In this document: in pieces, positions 10,403 to 21,341 of the stretch
How the letters are laid out: each line of letters starts with the position of its first letter
Position numbering within the stretch: the stretch's first letter is position 1
Source of the DNA: Vitis vinifera
Lineage: Eukaryota > Streptophyta > Magnoliopsida > Vitales > Vitaceae
NCBI RefSeq assembly: GCF_030704535.1
Contig: NC_081808.1
Span: forward strand, 23,005,501 to 23,069,500
Direction: 5' to 3'
DNA length: 64,000 bases
The notes under the pieces: generated by a model
Databases searched by the model: none
What the model saw: only the letters and a program-made list of their open reading frames with translations
What the model was told of the DNA's origin: nothing
Translations under genes and position numbers: made by a program

Positions 10403-10790
10403 TGAGAGTTTGGTCCGATTCTAATATCTTCTAAAACTTTAACAACCTTATTTAAAAATAAATAAATAAATAAAATAACCAGAACAAAAGAGGATAGTTT
10501 GATGTTATTGTAACACCTTCTAAAACCTAGCAACCCTATTTTAAAAATATAAAAATAAAGAAAAGCCCAAAAGAAAAGCAAAAAAAAAGAGTTTGATCTT
10601 ACTAGTTATCTTCTAAAACCCTAATAACCGTATTCAAAAAAGAAAAAATCATATGAAAAACAAAATCAAAAGAACAAAACAAAATAGAAGAGTTTGGTCA
10701 GATTCTAATATCCGCTAAAACTCTAGCAACCTTATTTAAAAACAAAAAAATAAAACAAAACAAAAAATGCCAAACTTTTTTACCATTGTG
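10403..10790. repeat. Four-copy tandem repeat, about 95-100 bp period
   Basis: Copies start near 10,403, 10,494, 10,590 and 10,690. Each has a GAGTTTGGTC-like start, then a variant of ATTCTAATATCTTCTAAAAC, then AACCTTATTTAAAAA and an A-rich tail. A partial copy precedes them near 10,340. The repeat lies just upstream of the F-box pseudogene start. Confidence 0.75.
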
Positions 10791-13585
10791 AAAAACTTTG
10801 TCAATCATAAAACAAACACATTTAAAAAAAAAAGACAAAAAGAAATATTTATTTTTTATTATTGGGTTTTATTAAAATAAAAAAAGAAAAAACTTAATAT
10901 AACTGTTAAATATAGTAACATATTAAAGATTCATTTATATTGGGCTAATTAATTAAGCCATTCCAATAGGAAGGGAAAAAAAAAAAGTAGATATCACTAC
11001 ATGTTAAGTAACACCTACCATATAAAATTAAAATAAATATACTTTAATTTGAAAAAAATTTCAACTTTAATAACAAATTTAATCTTGAAATCACCAAGAC
11101 CTCGTAGAATCTTGAGCATGTTTATCAATTTTCTACGTTCTTTGGATTTGTGACCTCTTTTTAAATTGTTCTTAGTGGGTGGGTCATGGTATATAATAAC
11201 TAAATCAAACATTGGAATCAATTTATTCATCTTTTTCAAGGATAAGCTTGTCTTTATGATAGCACATGGAATCTTCGGTATTATAATCAATGATGACTTT
11301 GACACCATATTATATTTACTTGACAATTGACAATAATTTAGAAATAATTCCAAAGATTCAACCGAATATAATGTTTGGTTTTGGGGAAAGGAATCTTTGA
11401 TGAATTATTAAATTAGTTTTTCCTTTTTAGAAAAGTTTTTAAAATATTATAAAATATATTTCAAAATCAAATGTAATTTTAAAAAAAATATTATTTATAG
11501 AAAAGTATATTATATTAAATTATAAAAAATTAAATATCAAAATCATCTCAAATTTTAATGTAAATATTTTTAAAATATGCTCCCAAAACTAACTATTAAA
11601 ATAAATGAATATATGAAGAAATATATGGCTAATAAAGTATTTCTTATTTTTTATTTATATTTTCAAATATTCATTTTTCTTAAATTTATCATCATAATGA
11701 TCTTGTATTTTTTTTTTCTCAATTTCATTTTTTTAATCAAAATATGGACCATTTGGATACTACAAAATTATTGAAGAGAATCTATCCTTGTGACCAAGTC
11801 TTTGATTCTAGTTGCCTTCAAATATTTCTAAGTTCTAGATTCATTATTTTGAAAAAGAGCCAAAGAAGAAAAGGATAGGACAAAACAAATAAACATAAAT
11901 ACATAATTTTTACCCTAACATATTTTATTATATAGTCTTACCTAATTATATATATAGGTATTCTTTATTACATTGTCTTACCAAATAAGATTTATTTATA
12001 TTTGAAATTGTAACATGACTTCTTTATAAAATTCAAACACACAACCACTAAATCTTAATTTCAAGCGTCTGGTTTGAATAATTTATCTTTTCGTAATGGT
12101 GGGATATGAAGGGTTGGTTTCGACGTGATTTTTGAAACTTATTTTTAAAAACTATTAAAAAAATAATTTTTAAAAACAAGAGGTGGGATATGAAGGGTCA
12201 CGTGAGCATGTTTTTTTAAACTTATTCTTAAAAATTGTTTTAAAAAATAACTTTTAAAGACAAGTTTCAAAATTTTATTTTTAAAAACAGGTAAAAACAA
12301 TTTTTACTTATCTTTTTCTTAATTTAGTATGATAATGAGACGAGTTTTTTTTAACCTAAACCTATTTGAAATAGGTTTAAGAATTTTTTTTTTTTTTAAA
12401 CTTGGATTTGAAGATAATGGGGATAATTGGGATTTAAGGTTCAATTATATATATATATATATGATGAGATAAGTTTTTTCAAATATCAATCTCCATTCCT
12501 TTCCTAATAGAATGGATTTAAGAAAATCTTAATTGGTTAGAAGCAGGTTTAAGAATGAGATGACGTACCCAAGTTGCCACCTCAACTAGGGAAGCCAACC
12601 ATTATCCTCAACCAACCAATACACAATACGACAATACAATACATGCATACATACCTCCATTTGCTCTCTTCTTCCCCTTATATTGCCTTGTCTTTTTCCT
12701 ATTGAAAGGTGATACTGATTCATGGAATTTGGAAAGATTTAATTGGTAAAGTTACCAAGTTCTTCTTACACCTCCTCATGTTCATCCCAATCCAGCAGAC
12801 TATGGATTGGATAGGCATATGTTGTGCTTTAAGAGGTTTCCATTAATAGTTTTTTAAAATTAGTTTTTGAATTTATTAATTATTTAAAAAATAAATAAAA
12901 TTTTATTTAAAAATAATAATAATTTTTTTTTTTACATTTAGAATTCAATGGTGATTTTAAAAAACATTTTTAATCTAAAAATTAATTTAAAAAAAAATCA
13001 GATATTTTACAAAATTTTAAAAACATTTTTAAAACTTAAAAAAATCACTTTCAACTTTATTCTTCTAAAAACACTTTATTTGTTTTATACCTATCAAACC
13101 CCAAATAAAAAGTGGACATTAAATTGACCAACTTCAAGTTATCTTTTGAAGACATTCATAGATATGTCGGTCTCTCTTGTTTCAAAACTCTTCTACTGTT
13201 AGAAAATTATCAACTTTAAGCCATTCTTTTTAATTCCTTTTCAAAAATGGGTGATTGTCCAAAGGCAGCATAGAATTTTCTTACCAAACAGTAATTTTCT
13301 CGCCAAACATGACATCAATTTCCGTCCATCATACATGGTTAACATGGGCGGCTGCAAATCCAAGATCATGTACTTCCTTTTTGACCAAGCTTCCTCAAAA
13401 ATGGTCACATTCGCCGCTCCACAACATGGCAGATGGCAGCCCCATTTTTTGAAATAAAAATTAAAAAGCGAGCCATTAATGCAATTTCCGAAAAAAGAGG
13501 AGGAATCTCGCAATTATTTAAAATTTTCAGGGGTGGAAAATGCGATTTACGTACTCTTCATTTCTTCTTCTCCAAATTTATTTAT
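10791..13585. other. Intergenic AT-rich DNA
   Basis: No gene is recognised. Open frames such as 11,015-11,353 (minus) have no known motif and simple-sequence composition. There is an AT dinucleotide run near 12,448-12,463. Repeats of TTTTTAAAAAC-type words at 12,130-12,300 resemble the MITE-like families elsewhere in the window. The segment 13,240-13,560 is the promoter-proximal region of the next gene. Confidence 0.6.
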
Positions 13586-13592
13586 TATATAA
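13586..13592 (+). promoter_or_regulatory. TATA box of the cyanoalanine synthase gene
   Basis: TATATAA lies 83 bp upstream of the chosen ATG, which leaves a short 5' leader. It is the only good TATA element close to this start. Confidence 0.55.
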
Positions 13593-13674
13593 CCGTACTC
13601 ACACCTCACACTTGTTGTCTTGAAAGAGCTGAAGTCACAGAGTTTGAGTTACAGTGAAGAAACTCTTCACATCA

Positions 13675-16314
13675 ATGGCGGCTCTCTCGAGCTTCTTCAA
13701 GAGAAAATCGTCGATACCCCTTACCAGATGGTTCTCCACTCAACCTATCCTCGAGTCTCCGTCTTTTTCCCGGAGAATCAGAGATCTGCCCAAGGATCTT
13801 CCAGGGACCAACATAAAAAAAGAAGTTTCTCAGGTATTTCTTTTTTCTTCTTCTCTCTTCTTCCCATTCGTTGATTATTTTTCTAACAAATGTGTTTGGT
13901 GGGCGAGGAAACTGCGGAAAGCAACAGTAAACAGTTTAATTTCAGCAATCCGCTCAGGAAACGACGTCGTTTTAAATTTCTCCGTTTCTCTGAACGGTGT
14001 CGTTTCGGATTTTCTCCGTTTTGGGTGTTCATGGTTTTTTTGGGCTGGGAGAGATTTTTTGTGTGAATTTGAGCTGTTTAGTTCATTCAAATCCTTCATT
14101 TTGGCTGTTGGAATTCATTTTTATTTCATGGTTCAGCTTATTGGGAAGACTCCTCTGGTTTTTCTGAACAAAGTCACAGAAGGGTGTGGAGCTTATGTAG
14201 CTGTCAAGCAAGAGATGATGCAACCCACTGCTAGCATCAAAGACAGGTACCCTGAAATTCACTGCAGATAGTGCTTTTACAGATAGTCCTTATATATTTG
14301 ATTTGTATTTGTTTGTTTCTACTCTTTAGGCCAGCACTAGCCATGATGACAGACGCAGAAAACAAACATTTGATCACTCCGGGGAAGGTTAGATTTCTGG
14401 TTTTTTTTTTTTTGGTATCATATTGGCTAGAGTTTTTGGGATTTGTCTGATTCCTGATGGGTGTTTATTAGACTGTGCTGATTGAGCCCACATCGGGAAA
14501 TATGGGGATTAGCATGGCGTTTATGGCAGCCATGAAAGGGTACAAGATGGTTCTGACCATGCCTTCCTACACAAGCTTGGAGAGGAGAGTGACCATGAGA
14601 GCATTTGGGGCTGATTTGATTCTCACCGATCCCACCAAGGGGATGGGAGGAACAGTCAAAAAGGCTTATGAGCTTTTGGAATCCACCCCAGATGCTTTCA
14701 TGCTTCAACAATTTTCAAATCCTGCCAATACCCAGGTACCTATTCACCATCCCCATGATTTTTTTCCCTTCATAACCACTTTTTATAGATTTTTTCAGAG
14801 CTGTGTTTGTCCCAAATGTTCTGAATTTTCCTGTACTAGTTGTTTACCTGGATTTTGCTAAACATGATATGAGATATTCAAAGTAGATTGCTGTCATCCT
14901 ATGTATATGATCGACCTCAAAAATGGAAAAACAGGTGCATTTTGAAACTACAGGTCCAGAGATATGGGAGGATACTAATGGACAAGTTGACATTTATAAT
15001 GGGAATTGGCAGCGGTGGCACTGTCTCTGGGGTCGGACGTTATCTCAAATCCCAGAATCCTAATGTTAAGGTAATAATCTTCTACCTATTTCATCTCTGT
15101 CAGGGTATATTGTAGCTTGAATTGAATTGTAGCTATTCTTTGTTTTTGTTGATTTTTCTTTTTTTTTTTCTTTTTTTTTTTTGTAATCTATTATGGTAGA
15201 TATATGGACTTGAGCCAACTGAAAGCAACGTACTGAATGGTGGTAAGCCAGGTAATGTCTCAATTCTATAATCTATCTTGTTGTATTCTTCTCAGGGAGA
15301 TTTTCTGTATATGCTCTTTTTGGTTGCTAAGAATACTAAAGAATAAAAGAAAATATGGAGAGATGTTTGGGGTTGGAAGAGTTGCAAGATTCCAACTGTT
15401 CTCCTCTTTTCTCCTCTTTTCTTGTGTCATCTGCTCTACCAAACAGAACATTGGTGGAAGGATATGTTGTTATGATCATAAGTCATTATGGTGTTAATCT
15501 TGTGTTATTGAAAGTTTCGGCTTGAGTTGCAGTCTCTAATGCTGTTAATTGGAACAGGTCCTCATCATATTACGGGCAATGGGGTTGGATTCAAACCCGA
15601 TATCCTGGACATGGATGTAATGGAAGAAGTTCTCATGGTAAGCAATGTTAACTGTATGATTGGTATGACAGTATGAATCCGTTTTGGTAATTTTATTGCT
15701 CTACAGTCATTCCCAATTTCACTTGACTGAGTTTCAAACTTCACGATCCAGGTTTCTAGTGAAGATGCAGTCAACATGGCCAGGCAGTTGGCACTGAAGG
15801 AAGGGCTCATGGTAATAATTCAAATGCCGCTCCAAAGTCTCTAATTCTTCAGTCTTTTAATTCATATGCTTGGACCCTGGTCTGACTTCCCAACTCATAT
15901 AGAGTTCTTCTTTACAATAAGCTATGATTGTAATGAAACACTCTAATTTTGGACTCTATGTAGGGATTTGCAATTGGGCTTAAAAGAAAATGACTCAAAG
16001 ATTGGTTTTCATTGATCATTTGTCTAACTTCTGGCTCATGCAGGTGGGGATATCATCAGGAGCTAATACAGTTGCAGCGCTAAGGCTAGCAAGAATGCCA
16101 GAGAACAGAGGCAAACTGATAGTGGTATGAACACCTTGTATAATTTTCTTCTACAAACACCATCATCCAAAGTATCATTCATTGCTGAAAGCTGTTGTTG
16201 GCTTGAATTTTTCAGACTGTTCATCCAAGTTTTGGGGAGCGGTACTTGTCATCTGTCCTGTTTCAAGAACTGAGGAAAGAAGCTGAAAACATGCAACCTG
16301 TTTCTGTTGATTGA
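13675..16314 (+). CDS. CYSC1: L-3-cyanoalanine synthase (mitochondrial), ten exons, frameshift in exon 5
   Basis: A PLP enzyme of the O-acetylserine(thiol)lyase family that turns cysteine plus cyanide into cyanoalanine and sulfide, detoxifying cyanide in mitochondria. Exons: 13675-13833, 14137-14246, 14330-14387, 14472-14735, 14935-15070, 15200-15251, 15558-15637, 15752-15811, 16044-16124, 16216-16314. All introns are GT-AG. The Arg/Ser-rich start ([13 protein letters not shown]) fits a mitochondrial presequence. Seen motifs are [11 protein letters not shown], the PLP lysine in PTASIKD (about K88), PTSGNMGI and the phosphate loop GIGSGGT. The C-terminus reads [10 protein letters not shown]...PVSVD. 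Exon 5 is 136 bp between two phase-0 introns, where 138 is expected. The frame breaks at about 14,989-15,003, before GIGSGGT, and a stop follows at 15,061. The protein would end near residue 239 of an expected 366. This is either a sequence error or a null allele. Confidence 0.93.
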
Positions 16315-18180
16315 TGCTTCTATATACCCTCCTACCTATTGCTTATGGAGTATTATTACCAGTGATTTTGCCACGTGAAGTCTATCGATGAATCATTCTA
16401 CTATCCTGCAGATGTGTATACTGTCTGTATCAATGTACTGAACTCTCTTGGAATAAAAAAGAGATGATATTCTGAATATTTGTTGTGAGACCCTTGTTCT
16501 TGATTTCCATTCCTAACACTGAAAACAAGCAACTTTTCAATAGTTTTTTGTAAGGAAAAATAAAAAGAGACCCTTGAAACATGAGTAATTAAGGAGATAT
16601 TTAATTAGGAGTGACCTTACAAAATTTATGATTGACATTGGGTGGAGTTTACATGAAATTTTTATTGAAGTTAATTTCTTAGAATGCATTTGATAGTGTT
16701 TCGATTTAAAGTGTTTTTAATGAAAATATTTTTTCGAGAAGAGTTGTTAAGAGAATCACTTATCAAGTGTTTCTTTAAAAACTACTATAAGTAACTTTCG
16801 AATATTACAAGTGATTTTTCAAATTTTAAAAAGTGTTTTTTAAAGTTTATTCAACACTTTAGGAGAATAACCCACCAAAAATTTCTTTAGGAAGCATTAT
16901 AAGTGATTTTTCATATTTTTAAAGTGTTTGATAAATTTTGTCAAAAATCTTTTTTTTTTTTTAACAAAATATTTTTTAGTATAAATCGGTTCCTAAAATC
17001 ATTGTGAAAGAAACTTTAAGTTTAAGGTTTAATAGTGTTACAAGGATATGAAATTTTCTTGATATTTCAGAAAATTTTCATCCACATTAATAACAAGGTT
17101 TAAATACATTTTCCTCTCTCAACCTTTGGTGTGTTTTACACTTAGCCTAGTCACTTTCAAAACTTAACATTTACTCCCCAAATTTGTTAAAATGCAACAT
17201 TTTGTCATCTAAACTTATTAAAAAGTCAATAAATAATGTGTTAAATAAAGAAACAATGATAAAATGCAAAATAATAATAATAATAATAAAATTAAAAAAA
17301 TCCATTACCCAAATTGAAAGTTGTCATATTTCGTAGTTGCATATGAAAATCACTAATAGTTCTGTGAACATTTCTCTAAAATAAGAAATCAAAATTGATA
17401 ACTACTACATTTTGAAACCAATTGAGATTTCATATAAATGAAAGTATTAAAATATCAATATTTTTTATAATTTTATGAAGGATTTGTAATTAGGACCAAA
17501 GTCTTAATATGTAATAATTTTGTATGAGAAAAATTCAACTACCTCTGTCTTTATATATACATTAATTTTAAAGAAAATTCAATTTAAACAAAGCAGTTAA
17601 AATATATTACCAATTGATCGGGTAAATTAGCAAAATTTATAATTGTAAAATTTCTAGAATTTTTGTTTGAACCTTAGAAAATTCCAAGTGAAGAAAAATA
17701 CAGTTTGTTTCTTTGAAATTATATATCTTTCAATTGTTTCAAATTAAAATTTGAGGATAAAAAAGGAAAACAATAATAAGAAAGAGAGACAAAGAAACAT
17801 ACATGATAAGTAATTTTTAAAAAGGTACACAACATATTATTATTTATTTAAAGAATTTAGGAACTAATATTATTTATTTAAAAACCTGAACATTCTAAAA
17901 ATTTATTCAAATGAAGTATTATTTTATTTTTATAAAAATATTGATTCAAATCCATATGAGCCTTTTATTTTTACAAAAATATCTATTCATATCCATATTC
18001 CTTTCCATATTTCCATACAATTGAACCTGTTCAATCATTGTTTCCAAGAGAAAAAAAAAAAATGGAGGAAGAAAGAAAAATTGAAAACCAATCTATATTG
18101 GCACAATCCAACTAGTACATATCAAGAATTTTGAATCATACCAAGATGCTAATACATCATTATTCCATTATTGTATGGGA
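16315..18180. other. Downstream intergenic DNA with a MITE-like repeat
   Basis: The first 150 bp hold the 3' untranslated region of the cyanoalanine synthase gene (AATAAA-like signal near 16,452). About 16,640-17,010 is an AT-rich repeat with internal duplications of AAGTGATTTTTCA and AAAGTGTTTT, typical of small non-autonomous DNA transposons. The remainder has no gene that I can see. Confidence 0.5.
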
Positions 18181-19140
18181 AGTAGAATTTTAAGGTAGAA
18201 AAGTTTGCATTGATGAATGGGCTTATTGTATGGGGAGTAGAATTCACACTAATGGACTATTTAGAAAGAATATTAGAAAGCATAGTGCAAGTATAACTAT
18301 ACGATCTTGTGTTGTTCGATCTCTTATTCAGTCTCGTTACAATGACTTATATGGGCTTTGTTGGTGTTGAACCAACCAAAGTCAAATCTGTCTACCTTCA
18401 TTGGAGGTAAGAGGACTTCTTCCTTACACAAAGGATGTTTGGACAGGTTGTTTGAGCACGCCCCTTTGAGACGTCTAATCCGCCGCTCAAATGTTAGGTG
18501 TCTGGGCCGGCACTCAGACATCAGGCATGGTTGATCACGCATGCCAGAAATCCTGAGGATTAAATCGGACAGATTTTCCCGTTTGAGAGTCCAGCAGGCC
18601 CAGACTGTTGATTCTGTCCGGCCTTGTGGAAGGGTGAAAACCTCTCACTTTTGGTGCAAGTCGGAACTTATCTTGGTCCAAATGGAATAATCTCCGAGTT
18701 ATATGTTTGTCCTAATTAACTAAGGGGTCTTGAACTTGAGAAGGACACATGGAGGAAACCCGCATAGGCTTATTAATAAAATTGACCTATATTGCAATGC
18801 CATTCATCATCCATCTTCACAAAACCGTACGATTTTAAAATTGGACACACCAACTTTACCCTTCTAGTTCCCCTAGGGTTCTGTGTTATCTCCAACTCAG
18901 CCTCTCCCATAAATTCCTACATCAGTGACAACCCACAGTACTTTGTTAGAAATTTAATCTATCGAACCAAAAAAAAGGTCGTGCACGGACTTACAAGTCG
19001 TTGCCACACACGTAGATACGGTATGTCCCTGAGTAAGGACAAGTCAAATTAAGTCGTCCATCTCGAGTTTTGGGGCAAAATAGCCATTTCCCAATCTAAG
19101 TTTTAACCCAATTGCATAACTTATATTTAAAGAATCCCTT
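18181..19140. other. Unassigned, more complex intergenic block
   Basis: Less AT-rich than its flanks, with small open frames (18,324-18,542 minus; 18,792-19,052 plus) but no recognisable protein. It could be the remains of a repeat or LTR; no repeat partner was seen in this window. Confidence 0.35.
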
Positions 19141-19158
19141 TTATTACCATCGTGATAT

Positions 19159-19161
<3 letters not shown>

Positions 19162-19189
<28 letters not shown>
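19162..19189. repeat. AT microsatellite
   Basis: An uninterrupted run of AT dinucleotides at the left edge of the inverted-repeat region. Confidence 0.9.
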
Positions 19190-19192
<3 letters not shown>

Positions 19193-19203
19193 AAATTTGA
19201 GTT

Positions 19204-19990
19204 AAAACCTCAATTGGCAATTAATGTTTCTTTTTTTTTAACTAAACTCTCAATTGCCAATTGAGGTTTCAATTTTTTTTTAAACTTTAAAATTTAATTA
19301 AAAATATAAAATTATAAATTATTGTTAAAGTTAAAAACATATACTTTAATAATAAAAATTTTATATATTTAAACTTAATGATCTAATATTATTTTAATAA
19401 AAATAAATTGATAAATATAATAATAAATGAATATTTTATTTATCAATAAATTTACGATTTTAAAATAATAAAGTTATATGATATATAAATAAGATATAAA
19501 ATTATATAATTTATTAATTTAAGATATTTAATTTATTGTATTTTTTAGATATTAATTTATTTGTATTTTAAAATTTTTATTTTTATTGAAATAATAGCAT
19601 TATCTTAAATTTCCATATATAGATTTTTCATTATTTTAGAACATATGTTTATAATTTTATGTAAAAAAATGCCTTGAAGATACATTTCAAAATTAATAAA
19701 TAAAATTAATTAGAAAAAATTTACTACAAAATGTAACTTTCAATAATTTCATCAAAGTTACAAAAAATACTTACTAAATATTTATATAGTGAAAAAAAAA
19801 AAACATCTCTCCCTAATTATAATAGATATTACATGTGATATAACTTAAATTAATAAATTATATAATTTTATATTTTAAAAATACAATAAATTATATTTAT
19901 TGAAATGATATTAAATCTTTTTAAGTTTAAATTGATAAAATTTTTATTATTAAAGTATATATTTTTAATTAAATTTTAAAGTAAAAAAGA
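19204..19990. repeat. AT-rich foldback region with inverted repeats
   Basis: An 18-bp exact inverted repeat (AAACCTCAATTGGCAATT near 19,206 and its reverse complement near 19,251) forms a possible hairpin. A larger imperfect inverted repeat pairs about 19,285-19,400 with about 19,850-19,985. Both arms contain TTTAATTAAAAATAT, ACTTTAATAATAAAAATTTT and TTTAAACTTA in the same order when the right arm is reversed. The left arm has about 35 extra bases. It looks like a foldback or MITE-type element, with no coding capacity. Confidence 0.6.
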
Positions 19991-20001
19991 AAATAAAACG
20001 G

Positions 20002-20563
20002 CTACTTTAAACATTCAAGTTTTGCAACGGAGTAAAATTTATATTCTTTTACATGAAGTGACTCCATCTCCGTATCTACGCCGGCTCTTCTGACACCTCC
20101 AAATTCAACATCTATCTTGTCTAGTTGCTTTCTCATTTTTTTAACCCTCTCTTTGATTCTGATAAGCATTCTCTGCATATTGATTGAAGACATAATGAAC
20201 ATCTGTATTACCATTTGGGCATCTTAGAAAATTCACGTAAACTAAAGAAACCCACAATTTAGTTTTTATTCTTTTTCATCAGATCCAGAAAAAAGGGATA
20301 AACAAGAAACAAAGGAAATTGCAATTTGCACAAACCTGAAGTTCAGGCGTCCCGTGGGGCAAAACTGGCAGTGCAGTACCCATGACTCCTGCAGAACCGC
20401 TGTTGAAAGGTGATAATGACGACTGCGTAGGGCGTTGAGGCGCCGAGGGCTCATCTGAATCGATATGTGGCGACAATTGCGTTGGGCGCTGAGGCGACGG
20501 AAAAGGCACATCTGAATCGAGTTCTCTGCGCGCCCTTCTGTGTCGTCTCGGTGGGCGAGCCAT
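20002..20563 (-). CDS. Small two-exon gene, unknown function
   Basis: Exon 1 is 20,563-20,336 (76 residues) and exon 2 is 20,202-20,002, ending in TAG. The intron is phase 0 with GT-AG borders, giving 142 residues. I do not recognise the family. The N-terminus is very basic (MARPPRRHRRARRELDSD). It is followed by a duplicated Pro/Ser motif, seen as SPQRPTQLSP and APQRPTQSSLSP, each after a DSD or IDSD. Exon 2 encodes a Lys/Arg-rich probable helix (RMLIRIKERVKKMRKQLDKI). The start is chosen because a GT-AG intron (20,842-20,576) is visible in the 5' leader and the ATG follows 12 bases after its acceptor. A TATA-like AT run lies near 20,998-21,011. Expression is unproven; a transcribed gene is likely but a decayed one is possible. 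Confidence 0.6.
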
Positions 20564-20575
20564 GCTGGGAATGTA

Positions 20576-20842
20576 CTGTGAGAAAAAGTAATCAAAAGAA
20601 TTGAAAGAAAGTAAAAAAAAAAAAAAAAAGAACCAAAGAAAAAGAAAGAAATTGAAAAGAAGAAAATGCATATATACGAAAAGGATTTAGAAGAACGTGA
20701 TTAATATTCCAAAGGAAAAGAAATGAAAGGGAGATCAATCAGAAATATCAGAATACTTCACATCTCATTGCAAACAAACAAACAGTGAGATTAGATTTGA
20801 GAACAAAGAAAGAAAAGAAGATAAAAGAGATGGGAAAAGTAC
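20576..20842 (-). other. Probable 5' leader intron of the small gene
   Basis: On the minus strand, CCAATAAG|GTACTTTTCC gives a good donor and TTTCTCACAG|TACATTCC a good acceptor. The intron is T-rich, and the ATG lies 12 bases after the acceptor. The upstream exon contains GAGA-rich leader sequence. Confidence 0.5.
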
Positions 20843-21079
20843 CTTATTGGCGAAGAATTGGACCAGCAAACACAGTGAGAGAATGAAAGAGAAACTGAGA
20901 AAGAGAGTCTTGAATTTTCCCGAGAAAGTGAGAGAATGAAAGACAAAAATCGAGAGAGAGTTGGTTTGCTTATAATCGCATTGACGAGCAATGAGTATAT
21001 ATATATATATAGTTGATTGATCAGGTTTATATGCATAACAGATTCTCGTTAAATTACCCGCCCATAGTTGCCATGCCAT

Positions 21080-21336
21080 CTGATTTTCATTTTAAAATTT
21101 GCTTCTTCTTAATTGTTATTTTGGTTGGTTAAATATTTAGGCTTAGTTACATGGACTTTATTTCATTGTGAAAGTATGAAATAGGAAAGAAAAATGATTA
21201 ATAAAAATTATTGCTTTTATATATTAATTTCATTTGTATGAAAAAAATAATTATAATTAATTAAATTTATACAATATTAAATTATTTTTGTATAAATTTA
21301 TTATTAGTTAAATTTATACAATGATAAAAAATCAAT
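21080..21336. other. Short AT-rich intergenic stretch
   Basis: Lies between the small minus-strand gene and the left target duplication of the solo LTR. It contains AT-rich simple DNA and nothing recognisable. Confidence 0.5.
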
Positions 21337-21341
21337 CCCCT

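Noticed and set aside
11015-11353. Minus-strand open frame of 112 codons
   Set aside because: No motif, biased composition, no splice context; probably chance in AT-rich DNA.
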